From: Polynucleobacter sp.
GTDB lineage: Bacteria > Pseudomonadota > Gammaproteobacteria > Burkholderiales > Burkholderiaceae_D
Reading direction: 5' to 3'
Length of the DNA: 64,000 nucleotides
Assembly (NCBI GenBank): GCA_021737945.1
Contig: JAIPCX010000001.1
Location: 310,001 to 374,000 of the forward strand
In this document: positions 40,655 through 49,325 of the stretch, one piece after another
Layout: every line of letters starts with the position of its first letter
How positions within the stretch are numbered: position 1 is the first letter of the stretch
Translations under genes and position numbers: made by a program
The notes under the pieces: generated by a model
Seen by the model: the letters and a program-made list of their open reading frames with translations, nothing else
What the model was told of the DNA's origin: nothing
The model's database searches: none

Positions 40655-41887
40655 TTACTCATAACGTAATGCTTGTATCGGCAATAAACTCGCCGCTTTA
40701 CGCGCTGGATAAAAACCAAAAAATATCCCAACCACTGCCGAAAAACTCACCGCAAGAATAATTGATGCTGTGGATAATTGCGTTTGCCAACCAGCGATTT
40801 CTGCAATCATCCACGAACCTCCAACGCCCAAAGCAATGCCAATCAATCCACCTAACACCGATAACGTCACTGCTTCAACTAAAAACTGCGTGAGTATGTC
40901 GCGACTTCTGGCGCCCACTGCAAGACGCAAACCGATCTCGCGCGTACGCTCAGTCACAGAGACCAACATAATATTCATAATGCCAATACCACCTACTATC
41001 AGCGATACAGAAGCCACAGCAGCTAACAGCATAGCCATTACGCGCGAGGATTCTTCTTGGGCTTGCAGCATCTCTGTCATGTTACGCAGCGTTATCGGAT
41101 CGGGCTGACCTTCGGTAGTACGCATGCGCTGGCGCATTAGTGAGCGAATTTTATCTTCGGCTTCACTCATGCTTTCGCCATCAAACACCTTTAGCTGAAT
41201 CATGCCTACTTGTCGTTGTTTGCCCGGCTCGACACCAATAATTCGGTTACGCGCCGTCGCCAAGGGAACCATGATCACATCATCTTGATCATTGCCGGTC
41301 ATGTTCTGACCTTTGCGTGACAGTACGCCGACGATAGTCACCGGCACATTTTTTATGCGTATGGTTTGATCCATGGGATCGTTGTCACCAAATAATTCGC
41401 GCGCTACGGTCTGGCCTATCAATGCGACCTTGCCCGCACCTGCAAGTTCAGCAGGTTCAAACATACGGCCTTCTTCCAAGGTCCAGTTACGCACTACAAA
41501 ATAATCCGGCGTGATGCCAAACACTTGTGTCGCCCAGTTGGCATTTCCATTCACGACTTGCGCACTGCCGCGATAGGTTGGTGCTGCCGCTTCGACTTCA
41601 CTGACTTCACGCGCAATCGCGGTAGCATCATCTTCAGTTAAGTCAGGTGTCGCACCAGTACCAATACGCACACCATTCGCAGTACGAGCACCGGCCGTGA
41701 TAATCATGAGATTTGATCCCAGGCTTTTGATTTGCTCTTGTATGCGTAGCTCAGCACCGGCACCGACCGCTAGCATGGTAATCACCGCAGCAACACCAAT
41801 AATGATGCCCAACATCGTCAACACCGATCTCAGCATATTGACTCGCAGAGCATTCATCGCAACGCGTAAAGTAGCTAACAGATTCAT
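40655..41887 (-). CDS. MacB-type ABC transporter permease
   Basis: A 410-residue protein with an N-terminal membrane helix (about 20-43), a large periplasmic MacB core domain, and three C-terminal helices (about 285-400; SVTERTREIGLRLAVGARSRDI is the coupling-helix signature). Here the permease and ATPase are separate genes, unlike the fused MacB of E. coli. It overlaps the ATPase gene by 4 bases. Such systems export macrolides, peptides or siderophores via an outer-membrane channel, which could be TolC. Confidence 0.9.
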   Translation of the reverse strand: MNLLATLRVAMNALRVNMLRSVLTMLGIIIGVAAVITMLAVGAGAELRIQEQIKSLGSNLMIITAGARTANGVRIGTGATPDLTEDDATAIAREVSEVEAAAPTYRGSAQVVNGNANWATQVFGITPDYFVVRNWTLEEGRMFEPAELAGAGKVALIGQTVARELFGDNDPMDQTIRIKNVPVTIVGVLSRKGQNMTGNDQDDVIMVPLATARNRIIGVEPGKQRQVGMIQLKVFDGESMSEAEDKIRSLMRQRMRTTEGQPDPITLRNMTEMLQAQEESSRVMAMLLAAVASVSLIVGGIGIMNIMLVSVTERTREIGLRLAVGARSRDILTQFLVEAVTLSVLGGLIGIALGVGGSWMIAEIAGWQTQLSTASIILAVSFSAVVGIFFGFYPARKAASLLPIQALRYE

Positions 41888-42618
41888 GATGTCTCCACCG
41901 TTACTGCACTCAACTGGCTTTGTGCATCAGCCGGGGTGTTTTTTACATCTGAAATTATTTTCCCATCACGGAAGGTAACAATGCGCGAAGCAAACACAGC
42001 GATATCCGGTTCATGCGTCACCATCACGATAGTCATGCGCTGGGCATTTAATTTTTGTAGCAAGGCCATGATCTCAATACTGGTACGTGAATCGAGTGCA
42101 CCCGTTGGCTCATCCGCTAAAATCAGCGAGGGATTATTGGCCAACGCTCGGGCGATCGCAACACGCTGCTGTTGGCCACCCGATAATTGCGACGGTTGAT
42201 GATCGGTTCTGGATCCCAATCCAACCTCATTCAATCGTGCCATCGCCAGAGCGCGACGTTCAGCTGAGGGTATGGATGAATACAATAAGGGCAGCTCAAC
42301 GTTTTCTAGAGCGCTAGTCCGTGGCAGTAAATTGAACTGCTGAAAAACAAAACCAATGCGACGGTTGCGAATCGTAGCGAGTTGATCGGTCGTTAGATCA
42401 GAAACCTTTTCACCAGCCAAGCGATATTCGCCGGCACTCGGTGTATCCAGACAACCGAGTAAATTCATAAAGGTCGATTTACCCGAACCCGAAGCGCCCA
42501 TGATGGCGACGAACTCACCTTCGGCGATTTCGAGCGAGACCGTATCCAAAGCCATCACCGTATTGGATCCCATGGTGTAGGACTTCGACATACCGCGCAC
42601 GGCGATCAGGGAAGTCAT
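41884..42618 (-). CDS. MacB/LolD-type ABC transporter ATPase
   Basis: A 244-residue ATPase with Walker A GASGSGKSTFMNLLG, signature LSGGQQQRVAIARAL and Walker B LILADEPTGALD. It partners with the MacB-type permease that follows with a 4-base overlap and the adaptor gene 18 bases upstream. Confidence 0.94.
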   Translation of the reverse strand: MTSLIAVRGMSKSYTMGSNTVMALDTVSLEIAEGEFVAIMGASGSGKSTFMNLLGCLDTPSAGEYRLAGEKVSDLTTDQLATIRNRRIGFVFQQFNLLPRTSALENVELPLLYSSIPSAERRALAMARLNEVGLGSRTDHQPSQLSGGQQQRVAIARALANNPSLILADEPTGALDSRTSIEIMALLQKLNAQRMTIVMVTHEPDIAVFASRIVTFRDGKIISDVKNTPADAQSQLSAVTVETS

Positions 42619-42636
42619 GCCATTAACCTTGCATCA

Positions 42637-43995
42637 TTAGAAAACACGTGGAGCATTCCCCATACCCGAGGATGACGATCGACCACGACCGCTATCACCA
42701 CCTTTGACACCAGTTACTACCTCGACGCCCTCAGCGACACCTTCACCGGTGATTTCTGTCATCTTTCCGTCACTTGCACCCGTTTTAACAGTTATCTCTT
42801 TGAGCTCGTTATTTTCTACGCGATACAACTTAGCGACGCCCGGCTCGCGTTTTGAACGACCCGACCCGTTTGCAGAACCTTCTTTTTGACCGGATTTGGT
42901 TCGTTCAGTTTTTTTATCTGATTTTTCATCAGATTTTTGAGGTGGACGAAAACGCAAAGCTGAATTCGGTACCTTAAGAACATCGTCGAGCACCGAAGTC
43001 ACCACACGCACATTAGCTGTCATGCCAGGCAACAGTTTTAAATCTGAATTTTGCGTAGAGATTGCTACTAAATACGTCACGACGTTGGATACCACTTGCG
43101 CTGATTTACGTACCTGTTTAACTTGGCCTTCGAAAGTACGACCAGGAAAAGCATCGACAGTAAATGTCGCTTTTTGTCCTAGCTGAATCTTGCCTACTTC
43201 CGATTCATCAATCGAGGTATCGACACGCAAATCAGTAAGATTTTCGGCAATGATAAATAATTCAGGTGCTTGTAAGCTGGCTGCGACGGTCTGACCTTTA
43301 TCAACACTTCGCTTAATGACAATACCATCGACCGGTGAGCGAATCGCGGTGCGCTCTAGATCAACACGTGATTGAGCTAACACTGCATCACGCTGTTTAA
43401 CCACAGCAGCAGCACTACCTGCATTGGCGCGAGCGACTTCAACCTGCGCTTGCGCCGACTTGACTTGCTCCACCAGAGAATTCATGGCGGCACGCGCCTT
43501 ATCAACTTCGGCAATGGATATGAATTTTTTTTCTGCTAACTGTTCTTTACGCTCAAAGTCACGCCGCGCATCCGCCAGACTGACTTCGATTTGTGATTGG
43601 AACGCACGCTGAGCTGCAATATTGGCCTGCTGAGTTGCTACTTGAGCGCGCGCCGCATCTACATCAGCTTGCGCTTGTCTGACACGGTATTCAAAACTTT
43701 CGGGATCGATGCGGGCGATTAATTGATTTTTCTTGACCACGCTATTGAAATCAACCAGCACCTCTTTCAACTGCCCAGATACCTGTGAACCTACCTGGAT
43801 GGAGACAACTGGCTGCAAAGTACCTGTTGCAGCGACACTTGCTATTAGCCGACCTTTTTCTATGGTCGCCGTTCGATACTGGGGCACATCTGATTTCTTC
43901 GACCAAAACAGATACCCTGCACCCGCCATTATCAGGGTCAGGAGCAATACCAACCAGATCCAGTACCGTTTTAACCAGTTCATGTCCGCCGCCAT
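42637..43995 (-). CDS. MacA-type periplasmic adaptor
   Basis: A 452-residue membrane-fusion protein: one N-terminal anchor (about 9-29), a biotinyl-lipoyl-like hairpin with a long coiled coil (about 90-205), and beta-barrel domains. Residues of about 345-385 carry an unusual Lys/Ser/Glu-rich insertion (PQKSDEKSDKKTERTKSGQK) and the C-terminus is Gly/Ser-rich (GKGGDSGRGRSSSSG-like). First gene of the adaptor-ATPase-permease operon. An alternative ATG lies four codons in. Confidence 0.9.
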   Translation of the reverse strand: MAADMNWLKRYWIWLVLLLTLIMAGAGYLFWSKKSDVPQYRTATIEKGRLIASVAATGTLQPVVSIQVGSQVSGQLKEVLVDFNSVVKKNQLIARIDPESFEYRVRQAQADVDAARAQVATQQANIAAQRAFQSQIEVSLADARRDFERKEQLAEKKFISIAEVDKARAAMNSLVEQVKSAQAQVEVARANAGSAAAVVKQRDAVLAQSRVDLERTAIRSPVDGIVIKRSVDKGQTVAASLQAPELFIIAENLTDLRVDTSIDESEVGKIQLGQKATFTVDAFPGRTFEGQVKQVRKSAQVVSNVVTYLVAISTQNSDLKLLPGMTANVRVVTSVLDDVLKVPNSALRFRPPQKSDEKSDKKTERTKSGQKEGSANGSGRSKREPGVAKLYRVENNELKEITVKTGASDGKMTEITGEGVAEGVEVVTGVKGGDSGRGRSSSSGMGNAPRVF

Positions 43996-44061
43996 TTAAT
44001 AAAATTACGGCGATTTTACTTGGAATGCTCTGGGCACATCTGAAAGCGGTGCTGGCGGCAT

Positions 44062-44094
44062 AAAAAAGCCCGCAAACTCTAGGAGATTGCGGGC
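44062..44094 (-). terminator. Intrinsic terminator after the 1010-residue gene
   Basis: Minus-strand stem GCCCGCAA / TTGCGGGC (44068-44094) followed by six T. It lies 40 bases past the stop of the 1010-residue gene and separates it from the macA-type gene. Confidence 0.9.
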
Positions 44095-44133
44095 AGGAGC
44101 CTACAGAATCAGCTGACTAAATGCGTTTCATCA

Positions 44134-47100
44134 TTAACTCTCTTCCGTTTTTTCTGAAGCTGCGGCATCTGCATTTCCATCTGGTTCAGTAAAGATTTCA
44201 GGTTCAGAACTGTGTTCAGTTTTTTCAGATTCAACATCCTTAGCTACTGAATTCAAACCGCCGCTAGCAACGGGAGGAGTGCGACTGTCTTGTGGCGGCT
44301 GGGTGCTAGCCGTTGAAGTTGAAATACCGGCTGATAAAGTGGACGCTATGTTAGCGGCAGCTAGCTTAGTAATAGCTTCTAAATTATTTTTCTCATTCCA
44401 TAAAAGAAAATGCAGAAATGCCGGTTTATCTTCATTTGCATCCGCTCTAGATTGTTTCGTTTCTTGATGAAAGGGTAGATCATAAAAATAATTTACATAA
44501 CCACGAGAATTAGCAATTGGATTTCTTAAGAATTTTACATAGTCACTCGCACTCAATTCTAAAATGTGTTTCTTAAATGCGGCATTAAAACTATCCGATA
44601 TGTCGTGGATGTTTGCCAACTCTAAAAATTTATTTGTGAAGTCATTTCTTCTTGCAGCTGAAATTTCATTTTTCCGTACAAAATTCAAATCCCCTGCTGA
44701 ACTTGGGGGCATGCGACTGTCTTGTATTGGCTGAATGCTAGCAGTTGATAAGGGAGCAGCAATAGCTTTCTTCTCTTCCTCCTCAAATAGATTAGCAGGT
44801 AATTCCAATCTCACATTTGACCGAGGTGATGCCACTTCAGACCCCGCATCAGAAGCAGGCGTAGATGAGGCCGCCATACTATCCTTGAGGCCTTTTATAC
44901 TAGCGTTAGGGGTATTCTTTAGAGCATCAACTAACTGATTTTTTTCTGCAGTGAGTCTAATGCGATCCGCGCTAGGTGATGTCGTGAAGAAACTTGAATA
45001 CCATTTTTCCACAAAAGCAAGACCAGAAGCAATTGGGGTAGCTTCAAATTTCACATACTCTGCTGCACTTAATTCTAAAATATACTTTTTAAATGAAATT
45101 AGAAAATCTTTCGATATAGCACTAGTATTTGTGTAGAAAGTAAACTCGCCTAGAAATTTTATTTTTCTCTGTTGTGAGATTTGTTTATCTAGACTAAGTA
45201 ATTCAGACTCAGGCTTTACGTAGCTCTTAACTTTTTCTACTGTAAAAATAATTTTTTCAATATCTTGATGTCTAATAGTTGCAAGAGCCGCACGTATAGA
45301 TTTTTCGGCAGCTTGCCTATCTTTATTCAAGACACCCACATAAAATTTATCCAGATATCTCGTACACAGTTGCACAGGGTCTTTTTCGAATTTTTGATAC
45401 GCTTTAGCTGACATCTCTTCTACATGCATTTGAAATGGCCGAAAAAACTCAGGTGAAATTTTTGCTAAATTTGCCAATTGACCAAACTCATTGACAAATT
45501 TTTTCCGCTGAAATGCGCTTTGCTTTTGTTTAATTTCACGTACTTGCTCAGCTTCTTTACGGGGAGACAAAGCAGTAGATTCATCATTGAATGTATGACT
45601 GCTGTTTGATGGCGGCATTTTTGTGGATTGCAAGGTTTTTGATTTCATCAGCTGACGGCGTCCTGAAGCATTTTCTCTTGGCGCTTTACTGACAAACTCT
45701 TTATGGCCACCTAATACTTTGAGGTAGCCTCGCATCTTGCTATCGAATGAATCACCCACTAAATCTTTTCGATTCAGCATAATATCGGTGATAAATTTAT
45801 TCGCTCTATGTGAAAAATAGGAGTTCACATACGAAGTAAATTTCGCTTGATCAATACCCTTGTCCTCACCGAAAGTTTGTAATTTCTCGCCCCAAATGAT
45901 CATTAAGCCTCGCGTTGATATGAATGCCACCAGTGCTTCTGAACGCAGGCGCTTAATTTCTTTCATATCGGTGTTCTGGATATTTTTTGCCCATTGAACA
46001 ACTGCATCATCTATACCCAATAGCAGCGATTTCCAGACTTCTGGAAATTGTGAACTCATCAAATTTTCATTTTCGCCACAAACCCATGTTGTCAATGGCT
46101 GTATCACTGGATCCATAAGGTTTTTTATTTTTTCGGACTCCTGCATTTCTTTAGGACGCATACCCTTGGCGGCCGATTCCATCGCAGAGCTAACTGACAG
46201 ATAATTTCGCTCTACTGTTTTTCTTAACTCATTACATTCTGGCGTGCTAAATGCTCGCTCAGCCATTGGCTCAAGAAATTTTTCGATGAGATTAATGGAA
46301 TCGTACGTTTTGCCATTACTGGCTTTGAAATCCAAGACCTTCAATCCTGCTCGCATAAATGGCGTGCCTTGATCAAATGCAGATAAATTTTGTTTAAAGC
46401 CGCTTGTCTGCACTTCCACAAGCAAATACCCTAAGTCGGCTGGGTCGATCTTGCCATTGACTAGCGCGGAATCGAGAATGTTCTTAGAGCGTGTCGTTAA
46501 TTTTGAAGCTGGAAAGCCTTTAGCGTTACCCGATGCCGATGTGGCACTGCGAGCACTCATCGGAGCGTTGCTGGTTGAAACAGAGGGAGTCTGAGGGACA
46601 GATGGCAATGGTCGTGCAGGCGGAGCTGACGATGGAGCTTGGCCTTGCGTATTGGCATTCAATGTCGATGAACTGGTATGAAAAGTCGCCTGAGTTGCCT
46701 CACCTGTGCGCGGTGACATTGTCCGGTGCGAGCCGAGACCGCTGGAGGAATCTGGACTCACCGGCGCGCGGCTTTTGAGCTGGGCTGTTCCAGGTGCGAC
46801 ACCAGCAGAACCACTCAGTTTCAGCGATGGAATGATTACTTTGCGAATGCTGAAACCGGCTTTCCCTTTAGACGCCGTATCCGCTTGTTTATCTGAGGAT
46901 TTATGTTGATCGCCCTGCGGTGATTTTTCCTGCTGTGGCCGGCCGCCCTGATCGGATTCATCATCAAGTTCATCACGTTTTGTCTGACTCTTGGAATTAA
47001 AAACTCGATCAAACGGCGTTTGTGGCCCTGGCTTATTACCCAGCGTGGGGGGATTGTCCCCTTCTTCGGTTTTTGGCTTGTCGTTAGGACTCTGATTGAT

Positions 47101-47166
47101 CTGCTCTGTATTTGTCTGTTCTAGACTAGTGCTGGAATTACTACGACTAATAGGGGGGCGACTCAT
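44134..47166 (-). CDS. Unknown 1010-residue multidomain protein with triplicated module and RasGAP-like region; candidate effector
   Basis: I do not recognise this protein as a whole. Residues 1-225 are Ser/Pro/Gln-rich and probably disordered. Residues 262-440 are helical and can be hand-aligned with eukaryotic RasGAP domains: FMRAG (R272) at the arginine-finger position, an ECNELRK region, and VAFISTRG (R419) at the FLR-motif position. Residues 549-609, 662-727 and 835-899 hold three copies of a module (core like FKKHILELSAxxYVKF). Linkers at 808-834 and 951-979 are near-duplicates. SPR motifs occur at S151, S534 and S780. No signal peptide or membrane helix is seen. A good ribosome site (GAGGT) precedes the ATG and a terminator follows. 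The DNA is visibly AT-rich beside its neighbours. A host-directed role is inference; the RasGAP reading is tentative. Confidence 0.6.
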   Translation of the reverse strand: MSRPPISRSNSSTSLEQTNTEQINQSPNDKPKTEEGDNPPTLGNKPGPQTPFDRVFNSKSQTKRDELDDESDQGGRPQQEKSPQGDQHKSSDKQADTASKGKAGFSIRKVIIPSLKLSGSAGVAPGTAQLKSRAPVSPDSSSGLGSHRTMSPRTGEATQATFHTSSSTLNANTQGQAPSSAPPARPLPSVPQTPSVSTSNAPMSARSATSASGNAKGFPASKLTTRSKNILDSALVNGKIDPADLGYLLVEVQTSGFKQNLSAFDQGTPFMRAGLKVLDFKASNGKTYDSINLIEKFLEPMAERAFSTPECNELRKTVERNYLSVSSAMESAAKGMRPKEMQESEKIKNLMDPVIQPLTTWVCGENENLMSSQFPEVWKSLLLGIDDAVVQWAKNIQNTDMKEIKRLRSEALVAFISTRGLMIIWGEKLQTFGEDKGIDQAKFTSYVNSYFSHRANKFITDIMLNRKDLVGDSFDSKMRGYLKVLGGHKEFVSKAPRENASGRRQLMKSKTLQSTKMPPSNSSHTFNDESTALSPRKEAEQVREIKQKQSAFQRKKFVNEFGQLANLAKISPEFFRPFQMHVEEMSAKAYQKFEKDPVQLCTRYLDKFYVGVLNKDRQAAEKSIRAALATIRHQDIEKIIFTVEKVKSYVKPESELLSLDKQISQQRKIKFLGEFTFYTNTSAISKDFLISFKKYILELSAAEYVKFEATPIASGLAFVEKWYSSFFTTSPSADRIRLTAEKNQLVDALKNTPNASIKGLKDSMAASSTPASDAGSEVASPRSNVRLELPANLFEEEEKKAIAAPLSTASIQPIQDSRMPPSSAGDLNFVRKNEISAARRNDFTNKFLELANIHDISDSFNAAFKKHILELSASDYVKFLRNPIANSRGYVNYFYDLPFHQETKQSRADANEDKPAFLHFLLWNEKNNLEAITKLAAANIASTLSAGISTSTASTQPPQDSRTPPVASGGLNSVAKDVESEKTEHSSEPEIFTEPDGNADAAASEKTEES
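44470..45522 (-). repeat. Three diverged copies of a ~65-residue module in the 1010-residue protein
   Basis: Copies at 45340-45522, 44986-45183 and 44470-44664. Shared pattern: basic start (QRKKF, QRKIKF, ARRNDF), then EF/KF...LAN, IS..F...F..HILELSA..Y.KF...PI, and a final aromatic FY/WY. They are diverged, so the triplication is old compared with the Sel1 array. Confidence 0.7.
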
Positions 47167-47224
47167 GATTACCTCGTAATGGACGGATGGGTTATTGGTT
47201 TTAAATAACTAACTGACAAGAGTC

Positions 47225-47250
47225 CGTAACCCATTAATTTGGTCGGTTCC
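47225..47250 (-). promoter_or_regulatory. Two-part motif GGAACCGA-N10-GGGTTACG upstream of the 1010-residue gene
   Basis: On the minus strand GGAACCGA (47243-47250), 10 bases, then GGGTTACG (47225-47232), 58 bases before the ATG. Same elements and same spacing as upstream of the 531-residue gene (35669-35694). Confidence 0.5.
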
Positions 47251-47429
47251 TTTATTCGCTTATCAAATTCTGGAGAAATTGATTTATTCAGCGTTTAATG
47301 ACGCGCCAGCGCAACTATGCGATGCGGGATCCAGTAAATCAGAGGCTATGCATCGACCGAATGCTCGAAAAACCTCTCGTTTTTTTTATTCTGCGCTTTA
47401 TTACTAATCCGTTAATCAAGAGGCTTTGC

Positions 47430-47459
47430 TTGACTAATCCCGGACCCGGAACCTATATT
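47430..47459 (+). promoter_or_regulatory. Sigma-70-type promoter of tetR
   Basis: TTGACT (47430-47435), an 18-base spacer and TATATT (47454-47459), 34 bases before the tetR ATG. The match is good and the position fits. Confidence 0.65.
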
Positions 47460-47463
47460 GCTG

Positions 47464-47477
47464 ACCGACCGGTTAGT
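47464..47477 (+). promoter_or_regulatory. Candidate TetR operator palindrome
   Basis: AC-N2-ACCGGT-N2-GT is an inverted repeat placed just after the -10 element, over the expected transcription start. That is a typical autorepressor position for TetR regulators of efflux operons. Confidence 0.5.
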
Positions 47478-47493
47478 AATTTATTACCCCACC

Positions 47494-48165
47494 ATGCCTC
47501 TCGCTGAAATCAAATCCAAACCCCGCTGGGAACGACGTAAAGACGCGCGGCCGCAAGAATTGCTGGCAGCAGCGCTGGACCTGTTCGTTGAGCGTGGTTA
47601 TGCCGCGACCCGACTCGATGACGTGGCGGCGCGCGCGGGCGTATCAAAAGGTACGCTCTACCTTTATTTCGAAAACAAAGAAGAGTTATTCAAAGAAGTA
47701 GTACGCGCCAATTTAGTATCCGCACTGGCTGAGGCGGAAGATTACGCAAGCAACTACGCAGGGAAAAGTCGCGATCTATTACGCGGATTTATTTTGCGTT
47801 GGTGGAAGCATGTGGGCGAAACCAAGCTCTCAGGCATTTCAAAATTAATGCTAGCGGAGTCAGGTAACTTTCCTGACGTGGCGCGCTTTTATCACGAAGA
47901 AGTCATTCAACGCAGTAACGCATTAATCATTGGCCTACTGGAACGCGGTATCGCGCGCGGCGAATTTAGGCCTATCGATACCGTTAACGCCAATCTGGTA
48001 ATTGTGGCGCCGGTGGTGATGCTCATGATGTGGAAGCATTCCTTTAACTCCTGCCGCATAGAGCCGATTTCCGCACCGGAGTATCTAGATTGTTTTCTTG
48101 ATTTGTTATTGAACGGCCTGCAATCAACACCTAGCTCTATTCCTGTCTCTCAATCGCTTAATTAA
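47494..48165 (+). CDS. TetR/AcrR family transcriptional regulator
   Basis: A 223-residue regulator with an N-terminal helix-turn-helix (LDDVAARAGVSKGTLYLYFENKEELF) and a C-terminal ligand-binding domain. I start at MPLAEIKSK (ATG at 47494), not at the upstream TTG inside the promoter. It lies 13 bases before an RND adaptor gene in the same direction and probably represses itself and that pump until a drug or metabolite binds. Confidence 0.92.
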   Translation: MPLAEIKSKPRWERRKDARPQELLAAALDLFVERGYAATRLDDVAARAGVSKGTLYLYFENKEELFKEVVRANLVSALAEAEDYASNYAGKSRDLLRGFILRWWKHVGETKLSGISKLMLAESGNFPDVARFYHEEVIQRSNALIIGLLERGIARGEFRPIDTVNANLVIVAPVVMLMMWKHSFNSCRIEPISAPEYLDCFLDLLLNGLQSTPSSIPVSQSLN

Positions 48166-48178
48166 ATTATCTAATCGC

Positions 48179-49312
48179 ATGCGACGTCGAATTATTCTTA
48201 TAGTGATCTTGCTGATCATCATCGCGGGTGGCGTAACTTGGACGCTGAAGCAAAAGTCCGTCGTCAAACCTACGCCCGTTACCGCTCCCATCGCAGCAGC
48301 AGCGCCCACCTTAGAGTTCTTGCCTTCAGAAATTTTTACAGCCAAGCCACTGGAACTTCAACAAACACTATCGCTCACGGGCGCACTACGAGCAGTCGAT
48401 ATCTCTAGCGTAAAAGCGCGCGTAGCAGCGGAAGTACGCGAGATTTCTGTACGTGAAGGTGATACCGTCCGTGCCGGTCAAATCGTAGCAAGAATGGATG
48501 CCACTGAATTTCAGGCGCGCGTTGATCAGGCACGCGGCACGCTCAATGCTGCGCGTGCTCAGCTAGACATAGCGACTAAAAATCGCGACAACAATCGCAC
48601 CCTAGTTGAAAAAGGCTTCATCTCTAAAAATGCGTTTGATAATTCGGCCAGCCAGTACGCTACCGCCGAAGCCAACGTTGAGGCGGCCAAAGGTGCGCTC
48701 GATGTGGTGCAAAAATTAGTCAATGACACGGTAATTCGATCACCCATTTCTGGCGTAGTTGCGATGCGCTATGTGCAGGCAGGTGAAAAAGTTTCGGCTG
48801 ACAATAAATTACTCGATATCGTTAATCTGCAAAAAATGGAGTTGGAAGCCGCTGTTCCAACCAATGACATTACTAACGTCGCTATCGGCCAACGAGTCAC
48901 GCTGCGTACCGAAGGTTTACCGCAAACGATAGAAGGCAAAGTGGTACGTATTAATCCGGCGACGCAATCAGGTTCGCGCTCGGTCTTGGTGTATGTACAG
49001 ATCGCTAATCCACAAAATCAACTGCGCTCAGGCATGTTCGCTGAGGCGCAGCTCATCTTGAAAACCAAAGCTAGCGTGCTTGCCCTGCCTCAGAATGCTA
49101 TTCGCAAAGAGGGTAATAGAGCCTATGTGTATGTGATTGAAGCCGATGTCTTGGCCCGCAAAGCAATCACCGTTGGCATGAGCGGCCGCAGTGGCGACGA
49201 CTATATGACCGAAGTGTTGTCTGGCATCGATTTTGGTACTCAAATCGTTCGTACCGATATGGGTAGCCTGCAGCCCGGTACCCACGTGCGCATTAACGCC
49301 CCTAGTCAATAA
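48179..49312 (+). CDS. RND efflux periplasmic adaptor (HlyD/AcrA family), system 1
   Basis: A 377-residue protein: N-terminal anchor (about 4-22), Ala/Pro-rich linker, lipoyl hairpin with coiled coil (about 75-190; ARMDATEFQARVDQARG, KNAFDNSASQY) and beta-barrel part. It is an inner-membrane-anchored adaptor and has no lipobox. It links the RND permease 13 bases downstream to an outer-membrane channel, probably the TolC at 53640. Confidence 0.92.
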   Translation: MRRRIILIVILLIIIAGGVTWTLKQKSVVKPTPVTAPIAAAAPTLEFLPSEIFTAKPLELQQTLSLTGALRAVDISSVKARVAAEVREISVREGDTVRAGQIVARMDATEFQARVDQARGTLNAARAQLDIATKNRDNNRTLVEKGFISKNAFDNSASQYATAEANVEAAKGALDVVQKLVNDTVIRSPISGVVAMRYVQAGEKVSADNKLLDIVNLQKMELEAAVPTNDITNVAIGQRVTLRTEGLPQTIEGKVVRINPATQSGSRSVLVYVQIANPQNQLRSGMFAEAQLILKTKASVLALPQNAIRKEGNRAYVYVIEADVLARKAITVGMSGRSGDDYMTEVLSGIDFGTQIVRTDMGSLQPGTHVRINAPSQ

Positions 49313-49325
49313 AAGGTTCTGATCC

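Larger units (their letters stand above)
47167..47493. other. Divergent regulatory region between the 1010-residue gene and tetR
   Basis: A 327-bp gap. Towards the minus strand it holds the two-part motif (47225-47250) and a widely spaced inverted repeat ATGGGTTA / TAACCCAT (47187-47234). Towards the plus strand it holds the tetR promoter and palindrome (47430-47477). A 69-codon frame inside (47298-47507) has no recognisable features. Confidence 0.6.

Noticed and set aside
47298-47507. A 69-codon frame ahead of tetR
   Set aside because: It covers the tetR promoter and operator and runs into tetR in another frame; no family features.
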